A stretch of DNA of 64,000 bases, from contig NZ_JAOZVW010000018.1 in the NCBI RefSeq assembly GCF_025869345.1, positions 3,990 through 67,989 on the forward strand, in the 5' to 3' direction. The position numbers were made by a program, and so were the translations under genes. Each line of letters starts with the position of its first letter. The stretch's first letter is position 1. This document shows positions 1 to 7,804 of the stretch, one piece after another. A model generated the notes under the pieces. It had not been told where the DNA came from, did not search any database, and saw only the letters and a program-made list of their open reading frames with translations. Origin of the DNA: Sphingopyxis sp. GTDB taxonomy: Bacteria > Pseudomonadota > Alphaproteobacteria > Sphingomonadales > Sphingomonadaceae.

Positions 1-100
1 CCCCCGGCCCCACCCCGCCCAACCCCACCACCCCTGGGGGGTGGGGCGTGGAGGGGGCCTCCCCCCCCCCCCGCCCCCCCCCCCGGCGCGGGGGCGACGC
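1..100. other. Low-complexity C/G runs at window edge
   Basis: The first 100 bases are almost only C and G, with runs of up to 12 C. No gene, RNA or promoter signal is visible. Such runs are unlike the rest of the window, where GC-rich DNA is well mixed. It could be a contig-end artefact or a real C-rich spacer beyond the stop of the crotonase gene. Confidence 0.6.
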
Positions 101-110
101 TGTTATTTCA

Positions 111-914
111 TCATTTCCCCGTGAACGCGGTTTTGCGCTTCTGCTGGAAGGCAAGAATGCCTTCCATCGCGTCGGCGCTGTTGCCGGCGATGAACTGGCC
201 CTTCGCTTCGGCGTCGAGCGTGTCGGCATAGCTTCGCGACAGGCCCTCGCGCAGCACCTTGCGCATCGTGCCGAGCGCGACGGTCGGTCCGTTCGCGAGC
301 CGCGCCGCCAGTGCCTTTGCCTCGCTCAGCAGGTCGGCATCCTCGACGCATTTATAGATCAGGCCCCAGTCGGCGGCCTGCTCGGCGCCGATCTTTTCGC
401 CGAGCATCATCATCTGCGCCGCGCGCGGCAGACCGACGAGGCGCGGCAGGATCCATGACGAGCCGCCGTCGGGGACGAGCCCGATATTGACGAAGGCCTG
501 GAGGAAATAGGCGCTCTTGCCCGCGATGGTGAAATCGCCCGACAGGCCAAAGCTGCACCCGACCCCCGCCGCGGGGCCGTTGACCGCGACGACGACCGGA
601 ATATCGAGATTGGCGAGCGCGAGCAGCATCGGGTTATAATGGTTGCGCAGCGCCTTGCGGCTGTTCGCGCCGCCGCCGACCGCCGACCCGCTGCGGTCGC
701 CCGCAAGGTCCGCGCCCGAGCAGAAACCGCGCCCTTCGCCGGTGATCAGCAGCGCCCGCGCGCCGAGCACCGGCAGATAGTCGAGCGCGGTGCGGATATC
801 GTCGGCCATCGCAGGCGGCATCGAATTGAGCCGCTCGGGCCGGTTGAGCGTGATGGTCGCGACATGGTCGGCGACGTCGAACTTGATCGTGTCGAAGCTG
901 GGGGTGTCGGTCAT
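111..914 (-). CDS. Enoyl-CoA hydratase/isomerase (crotonase family)
   Basis: A 267-residue crotonase-fold protein, the usual length for the family. The N-terminal strand has the typical ITLNRPERLNSM pattern. The CoA-binding/oxyanion segments GFCSGADL (about residues 66-73) and GPAAGVGCSFGLSGD (about 113-127) are both present, followed by a GLVPDGGSSWILPRLVG segment with an Asp where many hydratases carry the catalytic Glu. It probably hydrates or isomerises an acyl-CoA in the cytoplasm. It lies downstream of the ipd operon in the same direction but is separated by about 300 bp with a repeat and its own palindromic operator, so it is likely a separately controlled unit. PaaG-like isomerase activity is equally possible; the substrate is not readable. 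Confidence 0.85.
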   Translation of the reverse strand: MTDTPSFDTIKFDVADHVATITLNRPERLNSMPPAMADDIRTALDYLPVLGARALLITGEGRGFCSGADLAGDRSGSAVGGGANSRKALRNHYNPMLLALANLDIPVVVAVNGPAAGVGCSFGLSGDFTIAGKSAYFLQAFVNIGLVPDGGSSWILPRLVGLPRAAQMMMLGEKIGAEQAADWGLIYKCVEDADLLSEAKALAARLANGPTVALGTMRKVLREGLSRSYADTLDAEAKGQFIAGNSADAMEGILAFQQKRKTAFTGK

Positions 915-943
915 GGGGAATTATCCTCTCGCGGGGGCTTTAC

Positions 944-961
944 CTTTACGTTCACGTAAAG
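944..961. promoter_or_regulatory. 18-bp palindromic operator upstream of crotonase gene
   Basis: CTTTACGT-TC-ACGTAAAG is a perfect inverted repeat with 8-bp arms and a 2-bp spacer, ending 30 bp upstream of the ATG at 914. The TTTACGTnnACGTAAA form resembles operators described for fatty-acid and branched-chain amino acid catabolism regulators (LiuR-like MerR or TetR proteins). Assignment to a given regulator is inference. Confidence 0.6.
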
Positions 962-1054
962 TTTTGACGCATTTGGAGGGAGAGTGCAAGAGGGAGGACG
1001 AGTGGAGGTGCAGTGTCTGTTTTCGAGCGATTGTGGCCCCCGGCGGAGCTTGCT

Positions 1055-1167
1055 CTCTCCCCTTCAGGGGAGAGATACGAAGGCTTGCCGGTTTACCGGC
1101 TAGCCGGAGTTGAGAGGGGCGTGGACGCCTCCCCCTCTCCCAACCCTCTCCCCTGAAGGGGAGAGGG
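1055..1167. repeat. Composite palindromic intergenic repeat
   Basis: Two related palindromes flank a structured core. CTCTCCCCT-TC-AGGGGAGAG is at 1055-1074 and its 24-bp relative with 11-bp arms is at 1144-1167. Between them lies GCCGG-TTTA-CCGGC (1087-1100). It looks like a REP/MITE-type extragenic element of the kind common in sphingomonads. It occupies most of the 915-1211 gap; no gene is visible there. Confidence 0.65.
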
Positions 1168-1211
1168 CTTTATGGCCACTCCCCACCCCAATACGGAAAT
1201 AGCTCTTCGGA

Positions 1212-1676
1212 TCACGTCTCGGGGTAAAAGCGGCTGATCGTATCGACCACGCAGGCGGGCTTTGCTTCGCCCTCGATCTCCACCGTCACGCGCACCACGG
1301 CCTGCACGCCGCCCTTGGCTTCCTCGGCCTTGACCAGTTCGCCGAGGCCGCGGATGCGGCTGCCCGAGCGGACCGGGTTCAGGAAGCGGAGATTGTCGGT
1401 GCCGATGTTGATCCCCATCGCGACCCCGCGCACCTCGACAAGGTTGGGGAGGAAGCGGTTGACGAGGCTCATCGTCAGATAGCCGTGCGCGATCGTGCCG
1501 CCGAACGGGCCGTCCCTGGCGCGTTCGGGATCGACGTGGATCCATTGATGATCGTCGGTCGCCTCGGCGAACAGGTCGATGCGGTCCTGCTCGATGGCAA
1601 CCCATTCGGTCGGGCCGAAACTTTCGCCCACCGCGTCCAGCAGCGCCGCGGGCGTGGCAAAGACGCGCGCGCTCAT
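1212..1676 (-). CDS. MaoC-like (R)-specific enoyl-CoA hydratase
   Basis: A 154-residue hot-dog-fold protein. The hydratase-2 motif is seen as FAEATDDHQWIHVDPERA, with the catalytic Asp/His pair, followed by GPFGGTIAHGYLTMSL. This is the standard layout of single-domain MaoC hydratases such as PhaJ/NodN. The start ATG overlaps the ipdF stop as ATGA, so translation is coupled, and it is the last gene of the ipd operon. A role in hydrating a CoA-linked alpha,beta-unsaturated intermediate during side-chain or ring-derived acid beta-oxidation is inferred from position; the exact intermediate is not readable. Confidence 0.85.
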   Translation of the reverse strand: MSARVFATPAALLDAVGESFGPTEWVAIEQDRIDLFAEATDDHQWIHVDPERARDGPFGGTIAHGYLTMSLVNRFLPNLVEVRGVAMGINIGTDNLRFLNPVRSGSRIRGLGELVKAEEAKGGVQAVVRVTVEIEGEAKPACVVDTISRFYPET

Positions 1677-2455
1677 GCCTGCTGGCTCGACACAGCGACG
1701 ACTTCGCCCGCCATATAGGAGGAAAGATCGCTCGCGAGGAACAGCATGACGTTCGCAACCTCCCACGGTTCGGCATAGCGGCCGAAGGCTTCCTTCTCGG
1801 TCAGTTCCTCGAGCAGCCCCGGCGGCGTCACCTTCGACAGCGAGGCGTGCATCGCAAGGCTGGGCGACACCGCGTTGATCCGCACGCCGTGCTCGGCGGC
1901 TTCGAGCGCCGAGCAGCGGGTGAAGGCCATCACCCCGGCCTTGGCCGCGGCATAATGCGCCTGCAGTTTCTGCGCGCGCCAGCCGAGGACCGAGGCGTTG
2001 TTGACGATCGCGCCGCTCTGGCGCGCATACATGTGCGGCAGCATCGCGCGGGTCATGCGAAAGACGCTGGTCAGCGTCACGTCGAGCACCTTGTGCCATT
2101 GCTCGTCGGTCATCTCGACGACCGGCGCGGCGCCGCCGAGCCCGGCGTTGTTGATCAGCACATCGACATGCCCCATCGCGCCGATCGCGCCCTGCACCAG
2201 CGCCTGCACCTGGCCCTCATCGGTGACGTCGCAGACGAGCGTGCCGGGGCGGATGAAGCCGAGCGCTTCGATGCGGTCGGCGGTTTCGCCGAGGCGGCGC
2301 TCGTGCATGTCGGAGAGGAACAGGGCCGCGCCTTCCTCGGCCGCGCGCTGCGCGACGGCGCCGCCGATGCCGCTGCCCGCGGCGGCGGTGATCAGCACGG
2401 TCTTGCCCTTGAGGAGGCCGGTCGGGGTCGGATAGTCGGGGGCCGGTCGTGCCAC
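1673..2455 (-). CDS. ipdF: SDR dehydrogenase IpdF, steroid C/D-ring pathway
   Basis: A 260-residue short-chain dehydrogenase. The cofactor motif TAAAGSGIGGA is near residues 23-33, NNAG near 107, and the catalytic S-Y-K set occurs as NNASVLGWRAQ and HYAAAKAGVMAFTRCSA. These last two stretches are nearly the same as in mycobacterial IpdF (Rv3559c), which oxidises the 5-hydroxy group of 5-OH-HIC-CoA before ring D opening. As in Mycobacterium, the gene sits directly beside fadE30. Spacing to fadE30 is 12 bp and the downstream MaoC start overlaps its stop. The assignment rests on remembered family sequences plus this gene order. Confidence 0.85.
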   Translation of the reverse strand: MARPAPDYPTPTGLLKGKTVLITAAAGSGIGGAVAQRAAEEGAALFLSDMHERRLGETADRIEALGFIRPGTLVCDVTDEGQVQALVQGAIGAMGHVDVLINNAGLGGAAPVVEMTDEQWHKVLDVTLTSVFRMTRAMLPHMYARQSGAIVNNASVLGWRAQKLQAHYAAAKAGVMAFTRCSALEAAEHGVRINAVSPSLAMHASLSKVTPPGLLEELTEKEAFGRYAEPWEVANVMLFLASDLSSYMAGEVVAVSSQQA

Positions 2456-2467
2456 GTTTCGGTTCCT

Positions 2468-3649
2468 TTACTTGAGGTCGCCGCGCGGCTCGCGCGGGAG
2501 GCCGAGCGCGCGCTCGGCGATGATGTTGCGCTGAATCTCGTTAGTGCCGCCATAGATGGTGTCGGCGCGGCTATAGAGGAACAAATTGGGAAGGGCGGGG
2601 AAGGCGTAATCGCCGCCGGGCGCCGTCTCGCCCGCCGGGCCGAGAACGTCCATCGCGAGCTCGCCGAGGTCGCGGCGCCACGTCGCCCACTGGATCTTGT
2701 AGGTGAGCGCGGCGGGGTTGAGCCTGCCGTCCTCGGCATCGGTCAGCATCCGAAGCGCGCCGTAGCGCATCAGCTTGAGCCCGATTTCGGCCTGCGCGAT
2801 CCGCTGACGGATCAGCGGATTCTGCGCTTCGCCATTGGCGCGCGCCGCCGCGATCACGGCGTCGAGTTCGTTGCGGAACCCCATCTGCTGCGCCAGCGTG
2901 GAAACGCCGCGCTCGAAACCCAGCAATCCCATCGCGACCTTCCAGCCGTCGCCGGGCGCGCCGAGGATGTTTGCCGCTTCGGTGCGCGCGCCGTCGAAGA
3001 AGGTTTCGTTGAACTCGGCCTCGCCGGTGATCTGGTGGATCGGGCGGACGGTGACACCAGGCTGATCGACGGGCACGAGCAGGAAGGACAGGCCCTTCGG
3101 CCCGCGCGAACCCTCTTCGCTGCGCGCGATGACGAAGATCCAGTCGGAAAATTGCGCGAGGCTGGTCCACACCTTCTGGCCCTCGATTACCCAGTCGACG
3201 CCCTCGCGCCAAGCGCGGGTGCGGACGTTGGCGAGGTCGGACCCCGCGCCGGGCTCCGAATAGCCCTGGCACCAGATTTCCTCGCCCTTTGCGATGGCGG
3301 GCAGGAAGCGCGCCTTCTGCTCGTCGCTGCCGAAGGCGAGGATCGTCGGGCCGGCGAGTTCGATGCCGATATGGTTGAGCCGCGGCGGGCCGCCCGCGCG
3401 CGCATATTCCTCGGCGAAAATGACCTGCTGCGCGAGCGTCGCGTCGCGTCCGCCATAGGCTTTCGGCCAGCCGACGCAACTCCAGCCCGCTTCGCCGAGC
3501 CGCCGCTCCCAGTCGCGGCGGCGTCCGGGTGCATCGGTCAGGCTGGTCAGCCCGCGCACGTCGGCGAACGGGCCACCCAATTCGGCCGTCAGCCAGGCCG
3601 CGGCCTCGGCGCGGAAAGCCTCTTCGTCGGGGGAGAATCCCAGCTTCAT
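2468..3649 (-). CDS. fadE30: Acyl-CoA dehydrogenase FadE30 homologue
   Basis: A 393-residue acyl-CoA dehydrogenase of full length. The FAD/substrate signature is WCQGYSEPGAGSDLA, then VWTSLAQ, a central FERGVSTL helix and the C-terminal IYGGTNEIQRNIIAER. Several blocks, including LGELAMDVLG, match mycobacterial FadE30 closely. FadE30 is needed for beta-oxidation of the propionyl side chain of HIP-CoA. The MCAD catalytic Glu position (YEGT) is Gly here (YGGT), as in this subfamily. Its ATG overlaps the stop of the upstream small dehydrogenase gene (ATGA), so the two may be made together as subunits. Confidence 0.85.
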   Translation of the reverse strand: MKLGFSPDEEAFRAEAAAWLTAELGGPFADVRGLTSLTDAPGRRRDWERRLGEAGWSCVGWPKAYGGRDATLAQQVIFAEEYARAGGPPRLNHIGIELAGPTILAFGSDEQKARFLPAIAKGEEIWCQGYSEPGAGSDLANVRTRAWREGVDWVIEGQKVWTSLAQFSDWIFVIARSEEGSRGPKGLSFLLVPVDQPGVTVRPIHQITGEAEFNETFFDGARTEAANILGAPGDGWKVAMGLLGFERGVSTLAQQMGFRNELDAVIAAARANGEAQNPLIRQRIAQAEIGLKLMRYGALRMLTDAEDGRLNPAALTYKIQWATWRRDLGELAMDVLGPAGETAPGGDYAFPALPNLFLYSRADTIYGGTNEIQRNIIAERALGLPREPRGDLK

Positions 3650-4710
3650 GCCGCCTCGTCCAATCCGGCCATCCGCGCGATCCGCTCGCGGTGCCAGTCG
3701 GGGGTGCCGAGCAGGGTGCGGTCGCTGCGCGCGCGCTTGAAATAGAGGTGCGCGTCATGCTCCCAGGTGAAGCCGATGCCGCCGTGAAGCTGAATCATCT
3801 CGCCCGCGCAATGGCTATAGGTGTCGCAGGCGAAGGCCTTGGCGGCGTGAACCGCGAAGGCGGCTTCGTCCGACCCTTCGTCGATCGCGCAGGCGGCCCA
3901 GTAGACGGCCGATCGCGCCTGTTCGACCCCGACCATCATGTCGGCGAGGCGGTGCTTGACGGCCTGAAAGCTGCCGATCGCGCGGCCGAACTGGACGCGC
4001 TCCTGTGCATAGGCGACGGTGCGGTCGAGGCACGCCTGCGCGCCGCCGAGCGCATCGGCGGCGAGGACGAGCGTGCCGGTGCGCTGCGCGGCGGCGAGTG
4101 CGGCGATGGGGTCGGCGAGCGGCTCGGCCGCGACCGCCCCGAAATCGAGCCGCGCATAGGGGCGCGTCTGATCCATGCTGGTGAGCGGGGTAAGGGCGAG
4201 GCCGGGCGCGTCGCGTTCGACGAGGAACATCGCATCGCCGACCACGACGGCGAACAGATCGGCGCGCGCGCCGTGCGGGACGTGCAAGGCGGCGCCGGTC
4301 AAGGCGCCATCGCTCCGGGTCGTGCCGGGCGCGGCCTCGGCAAAGCTCGCGACCAGCCCGCCCGCGGCGAGGCGGGGAAGAAGGCGCGCTTTCTGTTCGG
4401 CGCTGCCGCCGGCAAGGATCGCCGGAATGGCAAGACCGACGCTGGCGAGTAAAGGCAGCGCCGCGACGTGCCGCCCCGCTTCCTCGGCCAGGATGGCAAG
4501 CTCGACCATGCCGAGCCCGCCGCCGCCTTCGCTCTCGGGCACCGCGACCCCGGCGAGGCCGAGTTCGGCGGTGAACGCCTGCCACAGCGCCTCGTCGACG
4601 CCGGTGCCGGCCATCGCGGCGCGGGTGCGCTCGCTCGTCGCCTGCCCGGCAAAGAAGGCCTTCGCCGTCTCGGCGATCATCGCCTGCTCGTCGGTGAAGG
4701 CGAAATGCAT
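3646..4710 (-). CDS. Acyl-CoA dehydrogenase, small-type partner subunit
   Basis: A 354-residue acyl-CoA dehydrogenase-fold protein starting MHFAFTDEQ. It keeps the C-terminal RVQFGRAIGSFQAVKHRLADM and LHGGIGFTWEHDAHLYFKRA segments, but the middle domain is degenerate: the usual SEPxAGSD loop is replaced by AEAAPGTTRSDG, and the C-terminal YxGTxxIQR block is absent. This pattern is known from the second subunit of alpha2-beta2 steroid acyl-CoA dehydrogenases such as FadE26-27 or FadE28-29. It is immediately followed by fadE30 with an ATGA overlap, which suggests pairing; that is inference. The start was chosen because it lies 1 bp past the preceding gene's stop. Confidence 0.8.
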   Translation of the reverse strand: MHFAFTDEQAMIAETAKAFFAGQATSERTRAAMAGTGVDEALWQAFTAELGLAGVAVPESEGGGGLGMVELAILAEEAGRHVAALPLLASVGLAIPAILAGGSAEQKARLLPRLAAGGLVASFAEAAPGTTRSDGALTGAALHVPHGARADLFAVVVGDAMFLVERDAPGLALTPLTSMDQTRPYARLDFGAVAAEPLADPIAALAAAQRTGTLVLAADALGGAQACLDRTVAYAQERVQFGRAIGSFQAVKHRLADMMVGVEQARSAVYWAACAIDEGSDEAAFAVHAAKAFACDTYSHCAGEMIQLHGGIGFTWEHDAHLYFKRARSDRTLLGTPDWHRERIARMAGLDEAA

Positions 4711-4711
4711 C

Positions 4712-5614
4712 CTAGCTGCCCCAGACCTTGCGCGGCGCGCGGCGTTCGGACAGCAGCTTGCCGACTGCCGCGCCGACGTCGGCGGGGCTCCATTTGGCGT
4801 TCTGGTCGACCGTCGGGCCGAGGTTCCAGCCGTCCTCGATCGTGATCCGCCCGCCCTCAAGCTCGAAGACGCAGCCCGTGACATGCTTCGACTGTTCCGA
4901 GCCGAGCCACACCACGGTCGGCGCGATATTGTCGGGGTCCTGCACGTCGAAGCCGGTTTCGATCGCCGCCATCTTGTCGGCGAAGGCCTGTTCGGTCATC
5001 CGCGTCCGCGCCGCGGGGGCAAGGGCGTTGGCGGTGATGCCATAGCGGCCGAGCTCGGCGGCCTGCACCAAAGTCAGCGCAGCGATCCCGCCCTTCGCGG
5101 TCGAATAGGCCGCCTGCGCGATCGAGCCTTGCAGCCCGGCACCGCTCGTCGTGTTGATGATCCGCGCATCGACGGGGTTGCCCGCCTTTTGGCTAGCCCG
5201 CCAGTAATCGACGGCGTGGCGGGCGACGCAGAAATGGCCGCGCAGATGGACGTGCATCGTCGCGTCCCATTCCTCGGGCGTCGCCGACACGAACATGCGA
5301 TCGCGCACGATGCCGGCGTTGTTGACGACGACATGCAGGTCGCCGAACGCGTCGACGGCGGCGTCGACGATCCGCTTCGCCGCATCCCAGTCGGTAATGT
5401 CCTCATGGTTGGCGATGGCGTTGCCGCCCGCCGCCTCGATCTCTGCTACCACGCCGTCGGCGGCCGAGGTGTCGCGGCCCTCGCCCGACAGGCTGGTACC
5501 GATATCGTTGACGACGACATTCGCGCCCTCGGCGGCAAAGGCGAGCGCATAGGAGCGCCCGAGCCCGCGCGCCGCGCCGGTGATGATGACCGTTCGTCCT
5601 TCGCAAATGCCCAT
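4712..5614 (-). CDS. SDR 3-hydroxyacyl-CoA dehydrogenase-like
   Basis: A 300-residue short-chain dehydrogenase with GAARGLGRSYALAFA (NAD(P) motif), VVNDIG, NNAGIVRDRMF and a catalytic NTTSGAGLQGS...AYSTAKGG set. The NAGIVRDRMF and HLRGHFCVARHA blocks and the roughly 300-residue length resemble the Hsd4B/ChsB1 and MFE-2 dehydrogenase group, which oxidises 3-hydroxyacyl-CoAs during steroid side-chain beta-oxidation. The C-terminal tail (about 50 residues past the core) is longer than in plain FabG proteins. It lies 5 bp after the thiolase gene in the operon, consistent with a beta-oxidation role. The exact substrate is unknown. Confidence 0.8.
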   Translation of the reverse strand: MGICEGRTVIITGAARGLGRSYALAFAAEGANVVVNDIGTSLSGEGRDTSAADGVVAEIEAAGGNAIANHEDITDWDAAKRIVDAAVDAFGDLHVVVNNAGIVRDRMFVSATPEEWDATMHVHLRGHFCVARHAVDYWRASQKAGNPVDARIINTTSGAGLQGSIAQAAYSTAKGGIAALTLVQAAELGRYGITANALAPAARTRMTEQAFADKMAAIETGFDVQDPDNIAPTVVWLGSEQSKHVTGCVFELEGGRITIEDGWNLGPTVDQNAKWSPADVGAAVGKLLSERRAPRKVWGS

Positions 5615-5619
5615 GGGTG

Positions 5620-6771
5620 TCACAGCCTTTCGATGATGGTGACGTTGGCCTGGCCGCCGCCTTCGCACATGGTCTGCAGGCCATAGCGGCCGCCGGTGCG
5701 TTCGAGCGCGCCGAGCAGGGTGGTCATCAGCCGCGCGCCGGTCGCACCGATCGGGTGGCCGAGCGCGATCGCGCCGCCCTGCACATTGACCTTCTCGTGC
5801 GGCACGCCGAGTTCCTGCATCCACGCCATCGGCACGCTGGCAAAGGCCTCGTTGCATTCGAACAGGTCGATGTCGTCCACCGTCATCCCCGCCTTTTCGA
5901 GCGCATATTTCGTCGCCGGGATCGGGCCGGTGAGCATCCACACCGGATTGTCGGCGCGGACCGACAGATGATGGATGCGCGCGCGGGGCTTTAACCCGTG
6001 CGCCTTCACCGCCGCCGCGCTCGCGATCAGCAGCGCGGCGGCGCCGTCGCAATTCTGGCTGGCGATGCCCGCGGTGATCACGCCGCCCTCGTTGACGGTG
6101 CGGAGCGTCGCGAGACCCTCGGGTGTCGTCTGCGGACGGACGGTCTCGTCCTGCTCCAGTCCTTCGAGCGGCGCGATTTCGGCCTTGAACCAGCCATTGT
6201 CGATCGCGGCCTGCGCGCGGCGGTGCGATTCGGTGGCGAAGGCCTCCATCGCCTCGCGGCTGATCCGCCACTTGGCGGCGATCATCTCGGCCGATTTGAT
6301 CTGGTTGACCTCTTCGGTGCCGTAGCGGGCGTCCCAGCCCTTCGAGCCGATGAAGGGGCTGTCGAAGCCATAGGGCTGGCCCGCGAACATCGCCGCCGAA
6401 ATCGGGATCGCGTTCATCGCCTGGCTGCCGCCCGCGACGACCAGATCCTGCGTGCCGCTCATCACGCCCTGCGCAGCGAAATGCACCGCCTGCTGCGACG
6501 ATCCGCACTGGCGGTCGATCGTCGTGCCGGGAACGTGCTCGGGAAGCCCCGCGACGAGCCACGCGGTGCGCCCGATGTCGCCCGCCTGCGGGCCGATGGT
6601 GTCGCAGCAGCCCCAGACGACATCGTCCACTTGGCCTGCGTCGATTCCGGTGCGCTCGATCAACGCCTTGATCGGATGCGCGGCGAGGTCAGCGGGGTGG
6701 ACGGCCGCGAGGCTGCCCTTCTTGCGCCCGATGGGAGTGCGGACGGCGTCGATGATATAGGCTTCTGCCAT
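5620..6771 (-). CDS. fadA6: Thiolase FadA6, steroid C/D-ring beta-ketothiolase
   Basis: A 383-residue acetyl-CoA acetyltransferase family enzyme. The acyl-accepting Cys89 lies in DRQCGSSQQ; the C-terminal motifs FECNEAFAS, GGAIALGHPIGATGAR and MCEGGGQAN supply the Asn/His/Cys active-site residues. The length matches FadA6 of Mycobacterium tuberculosis (about 386 aa), which cleaves the product of IpdAB to acetyl-CoA and MOODA-CoA. AAGGAA stands upstream of the ATG. Its place inside a cluster with ipdA, ipdB, ipdC and echA20 is the main reason for the FadA6 name over a general FadA. Confidence 0.85.
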   Translation of the reverse strand: MAEAYIIDAVRTPIGRKKGSLAAVHPADLAAHPIKALIERTGIDAGQVDDVVWGCCDTIGPQAGDIGRTAWLVAGLPEHVPGTTIDRQCGSSQQAVHFAAQGVMSGTQDLVVAGGSQAMNAIPISAAMFAGQPYGFDSPFIGSKGWDARYGTEEVNQIKSAEMIAAKWRISREAMEAFATESHRRAQAAIDNGWFKAEIAPLEGLEQDETVRPQTTPEGLATLRTVNEGGVITAGIASQNCDGAAALLIASAAAVKAHGLKPRARIHHLSVRADNPVWMLTGPIPATKYALEKAGMTVDDIDLFECNEAFASVPMAWMQELGVPHEKVNVQGGAIALGHPIGATGARLMTTLLGALERTGGRYGLQTMCEGGGQANVTIIERL

Positions 6772-6784
6772 TATTCCTTTTTCC

Positions 6785-7798
6785 TTATGCGAAGCTGTGG
6801 CCGGGGCCGATCGGCAGCGCGCCGCCGAGGATAGCGGCGTCGATGCGGCCAAGATGGAAAGCGCGGTCGCCCCATGCGCCGGACAGCGCCCAGGCGCGCT
6901 TCATCCAGAAATGCAGGTCGACTTCGTAGGTATAGCCCATCGCGCCGTGGGTCTGGATCGCGGTCTCGCTCATCGCCCACGCCGCGTCGGCGGCGGCGAG
7001 CCTGGCGTGGCTGACGTGGACGGGGGCGCTGGCCGATCTTTCGGTGAGCGCCACCGCGGCGCGCTGGATCACCGGCTTGGCGAACTCGATCTTGACCACC
7101 GCGGTCGCGAGATGATGCTTGACCGCCTGAAAGCTGCCGATCGGCTGGCCGAACTGGCTGCGGTTCTTCGCGTATTCGGTCGCCTGTTCGAGCATCGCAT
7201 CGGCGACGCCGACAAGCTGCGCGGCGGTTATCAGCGCGGCATGGTCGAGCAGCGCATCAGCCGAACCGACCTTGGTTCCCGAGGGTGCGATGGGTGCATA
7301 GAGGCGGCGGAGCGGATCGACGCTGTCGAGTAATTCGCCGCCGCCGCTATGGTCGGCGAGCAGCAGCGCGCCGTCCTTTGCCGACAGGACATGGCTGGCG
7401 CCATCAAGGTCGGCGACCCACGGATTGGCCGGATGCTGAAGCGCAATTTTCGCGTCGCCGCTGGCGATCGCGGCGAGCAGCGCGTCCTGTCCGCCTGCCT
7501 TTGCGAGCAGCGGCGCGGCGACGAGCGCGGTATCGGCCAGCGGTTCGGCGACCCCGGCGCGGCCCAATTCGGCGGCGATCAGCACCGCGTCGAGCAGCGA
7601 CAGGCCGAGCCCGCCCTGCGCCTCTGGCACCAGCAGGCCGGGCAGGCCCATCTCGGTGAGACCCTGCCAGACGTCGGCCGAGCGGCGGCTGTCGCTGGCG
7701 TCGAGCGCGCGCAGCAATTCGGGCGCGTGGACGCCCGCCAGATAATCGCGCACGCCTTGCGTCAGCGTCGCCTGATCTTCGGAAAGAGTGACGTCCAT
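6785..7798 (-). CDS. Acyl-CoA dehydrogenase, small-type (FadE32/33-like)
   Basis: A 337-residue acyl-CoA dehydrogenase-fold protein, shorter than the roughly 385-residue norm. The N-terminal helical domain (LPGLLVPEAQGGLGLSLLDA) and C-terminal domain (SQFGQPIGSFQAVKHHLA, THGAMGYTYEVDLHFWMKRA) are clear, but the middle beta domain is eroded and the final YxGSxEIQR block is missing. This is the pattern of FadE32/FadE33 in the actinobacterial KstR2 regulon, where a FadE32 mutant accumulates MOODA. It follows the FadE31-like gene with 6 bp spacing, so the two likely form a heteromer acting on the ring-opened acyl-CoA. The function is inferred from similarity and position. Confidence 0.78.
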   Translation of the reverse strand: MDVTLSEDQATLTQGVRDYLAGVHAPELLRALDASDSRRSADVWQGLTEMGLPGLLVPEAQGGLGLSLLDAVLIAAELGRAGVAEPLADTALVAAPLLAKAGGQDALLAAIASGDAKIALQHPANPWVADLDGASHVLSAKDGALLLADHSGGGELLDSVDPLRRLYAPIAPSGTKVGSADALLDHAALITAAQLVGVADAMLEQATEYAKNRSQFGQPIGSFQAVKHHLATAVVKIEFAKPVIQRAAVALTERSASAPVHVSHARLAAADAAWAMSETAIQTHGAMGYTYEVDLHFWMKRAWALSGAWGDRAFHLGRIDAAILGGALPIGPGHSFA

Positions 7799-7804
7799 GG
7801 CGCC

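Noticed and set aside
1847-3745. A 632-codon plus-strand open frame opposite ipdF and fadE30
   Set aside because: It is a high-GC antisense shadow: Arg/Ala/Gly-rich, no domain, no ribosome site, and opposite well-conserved genes.
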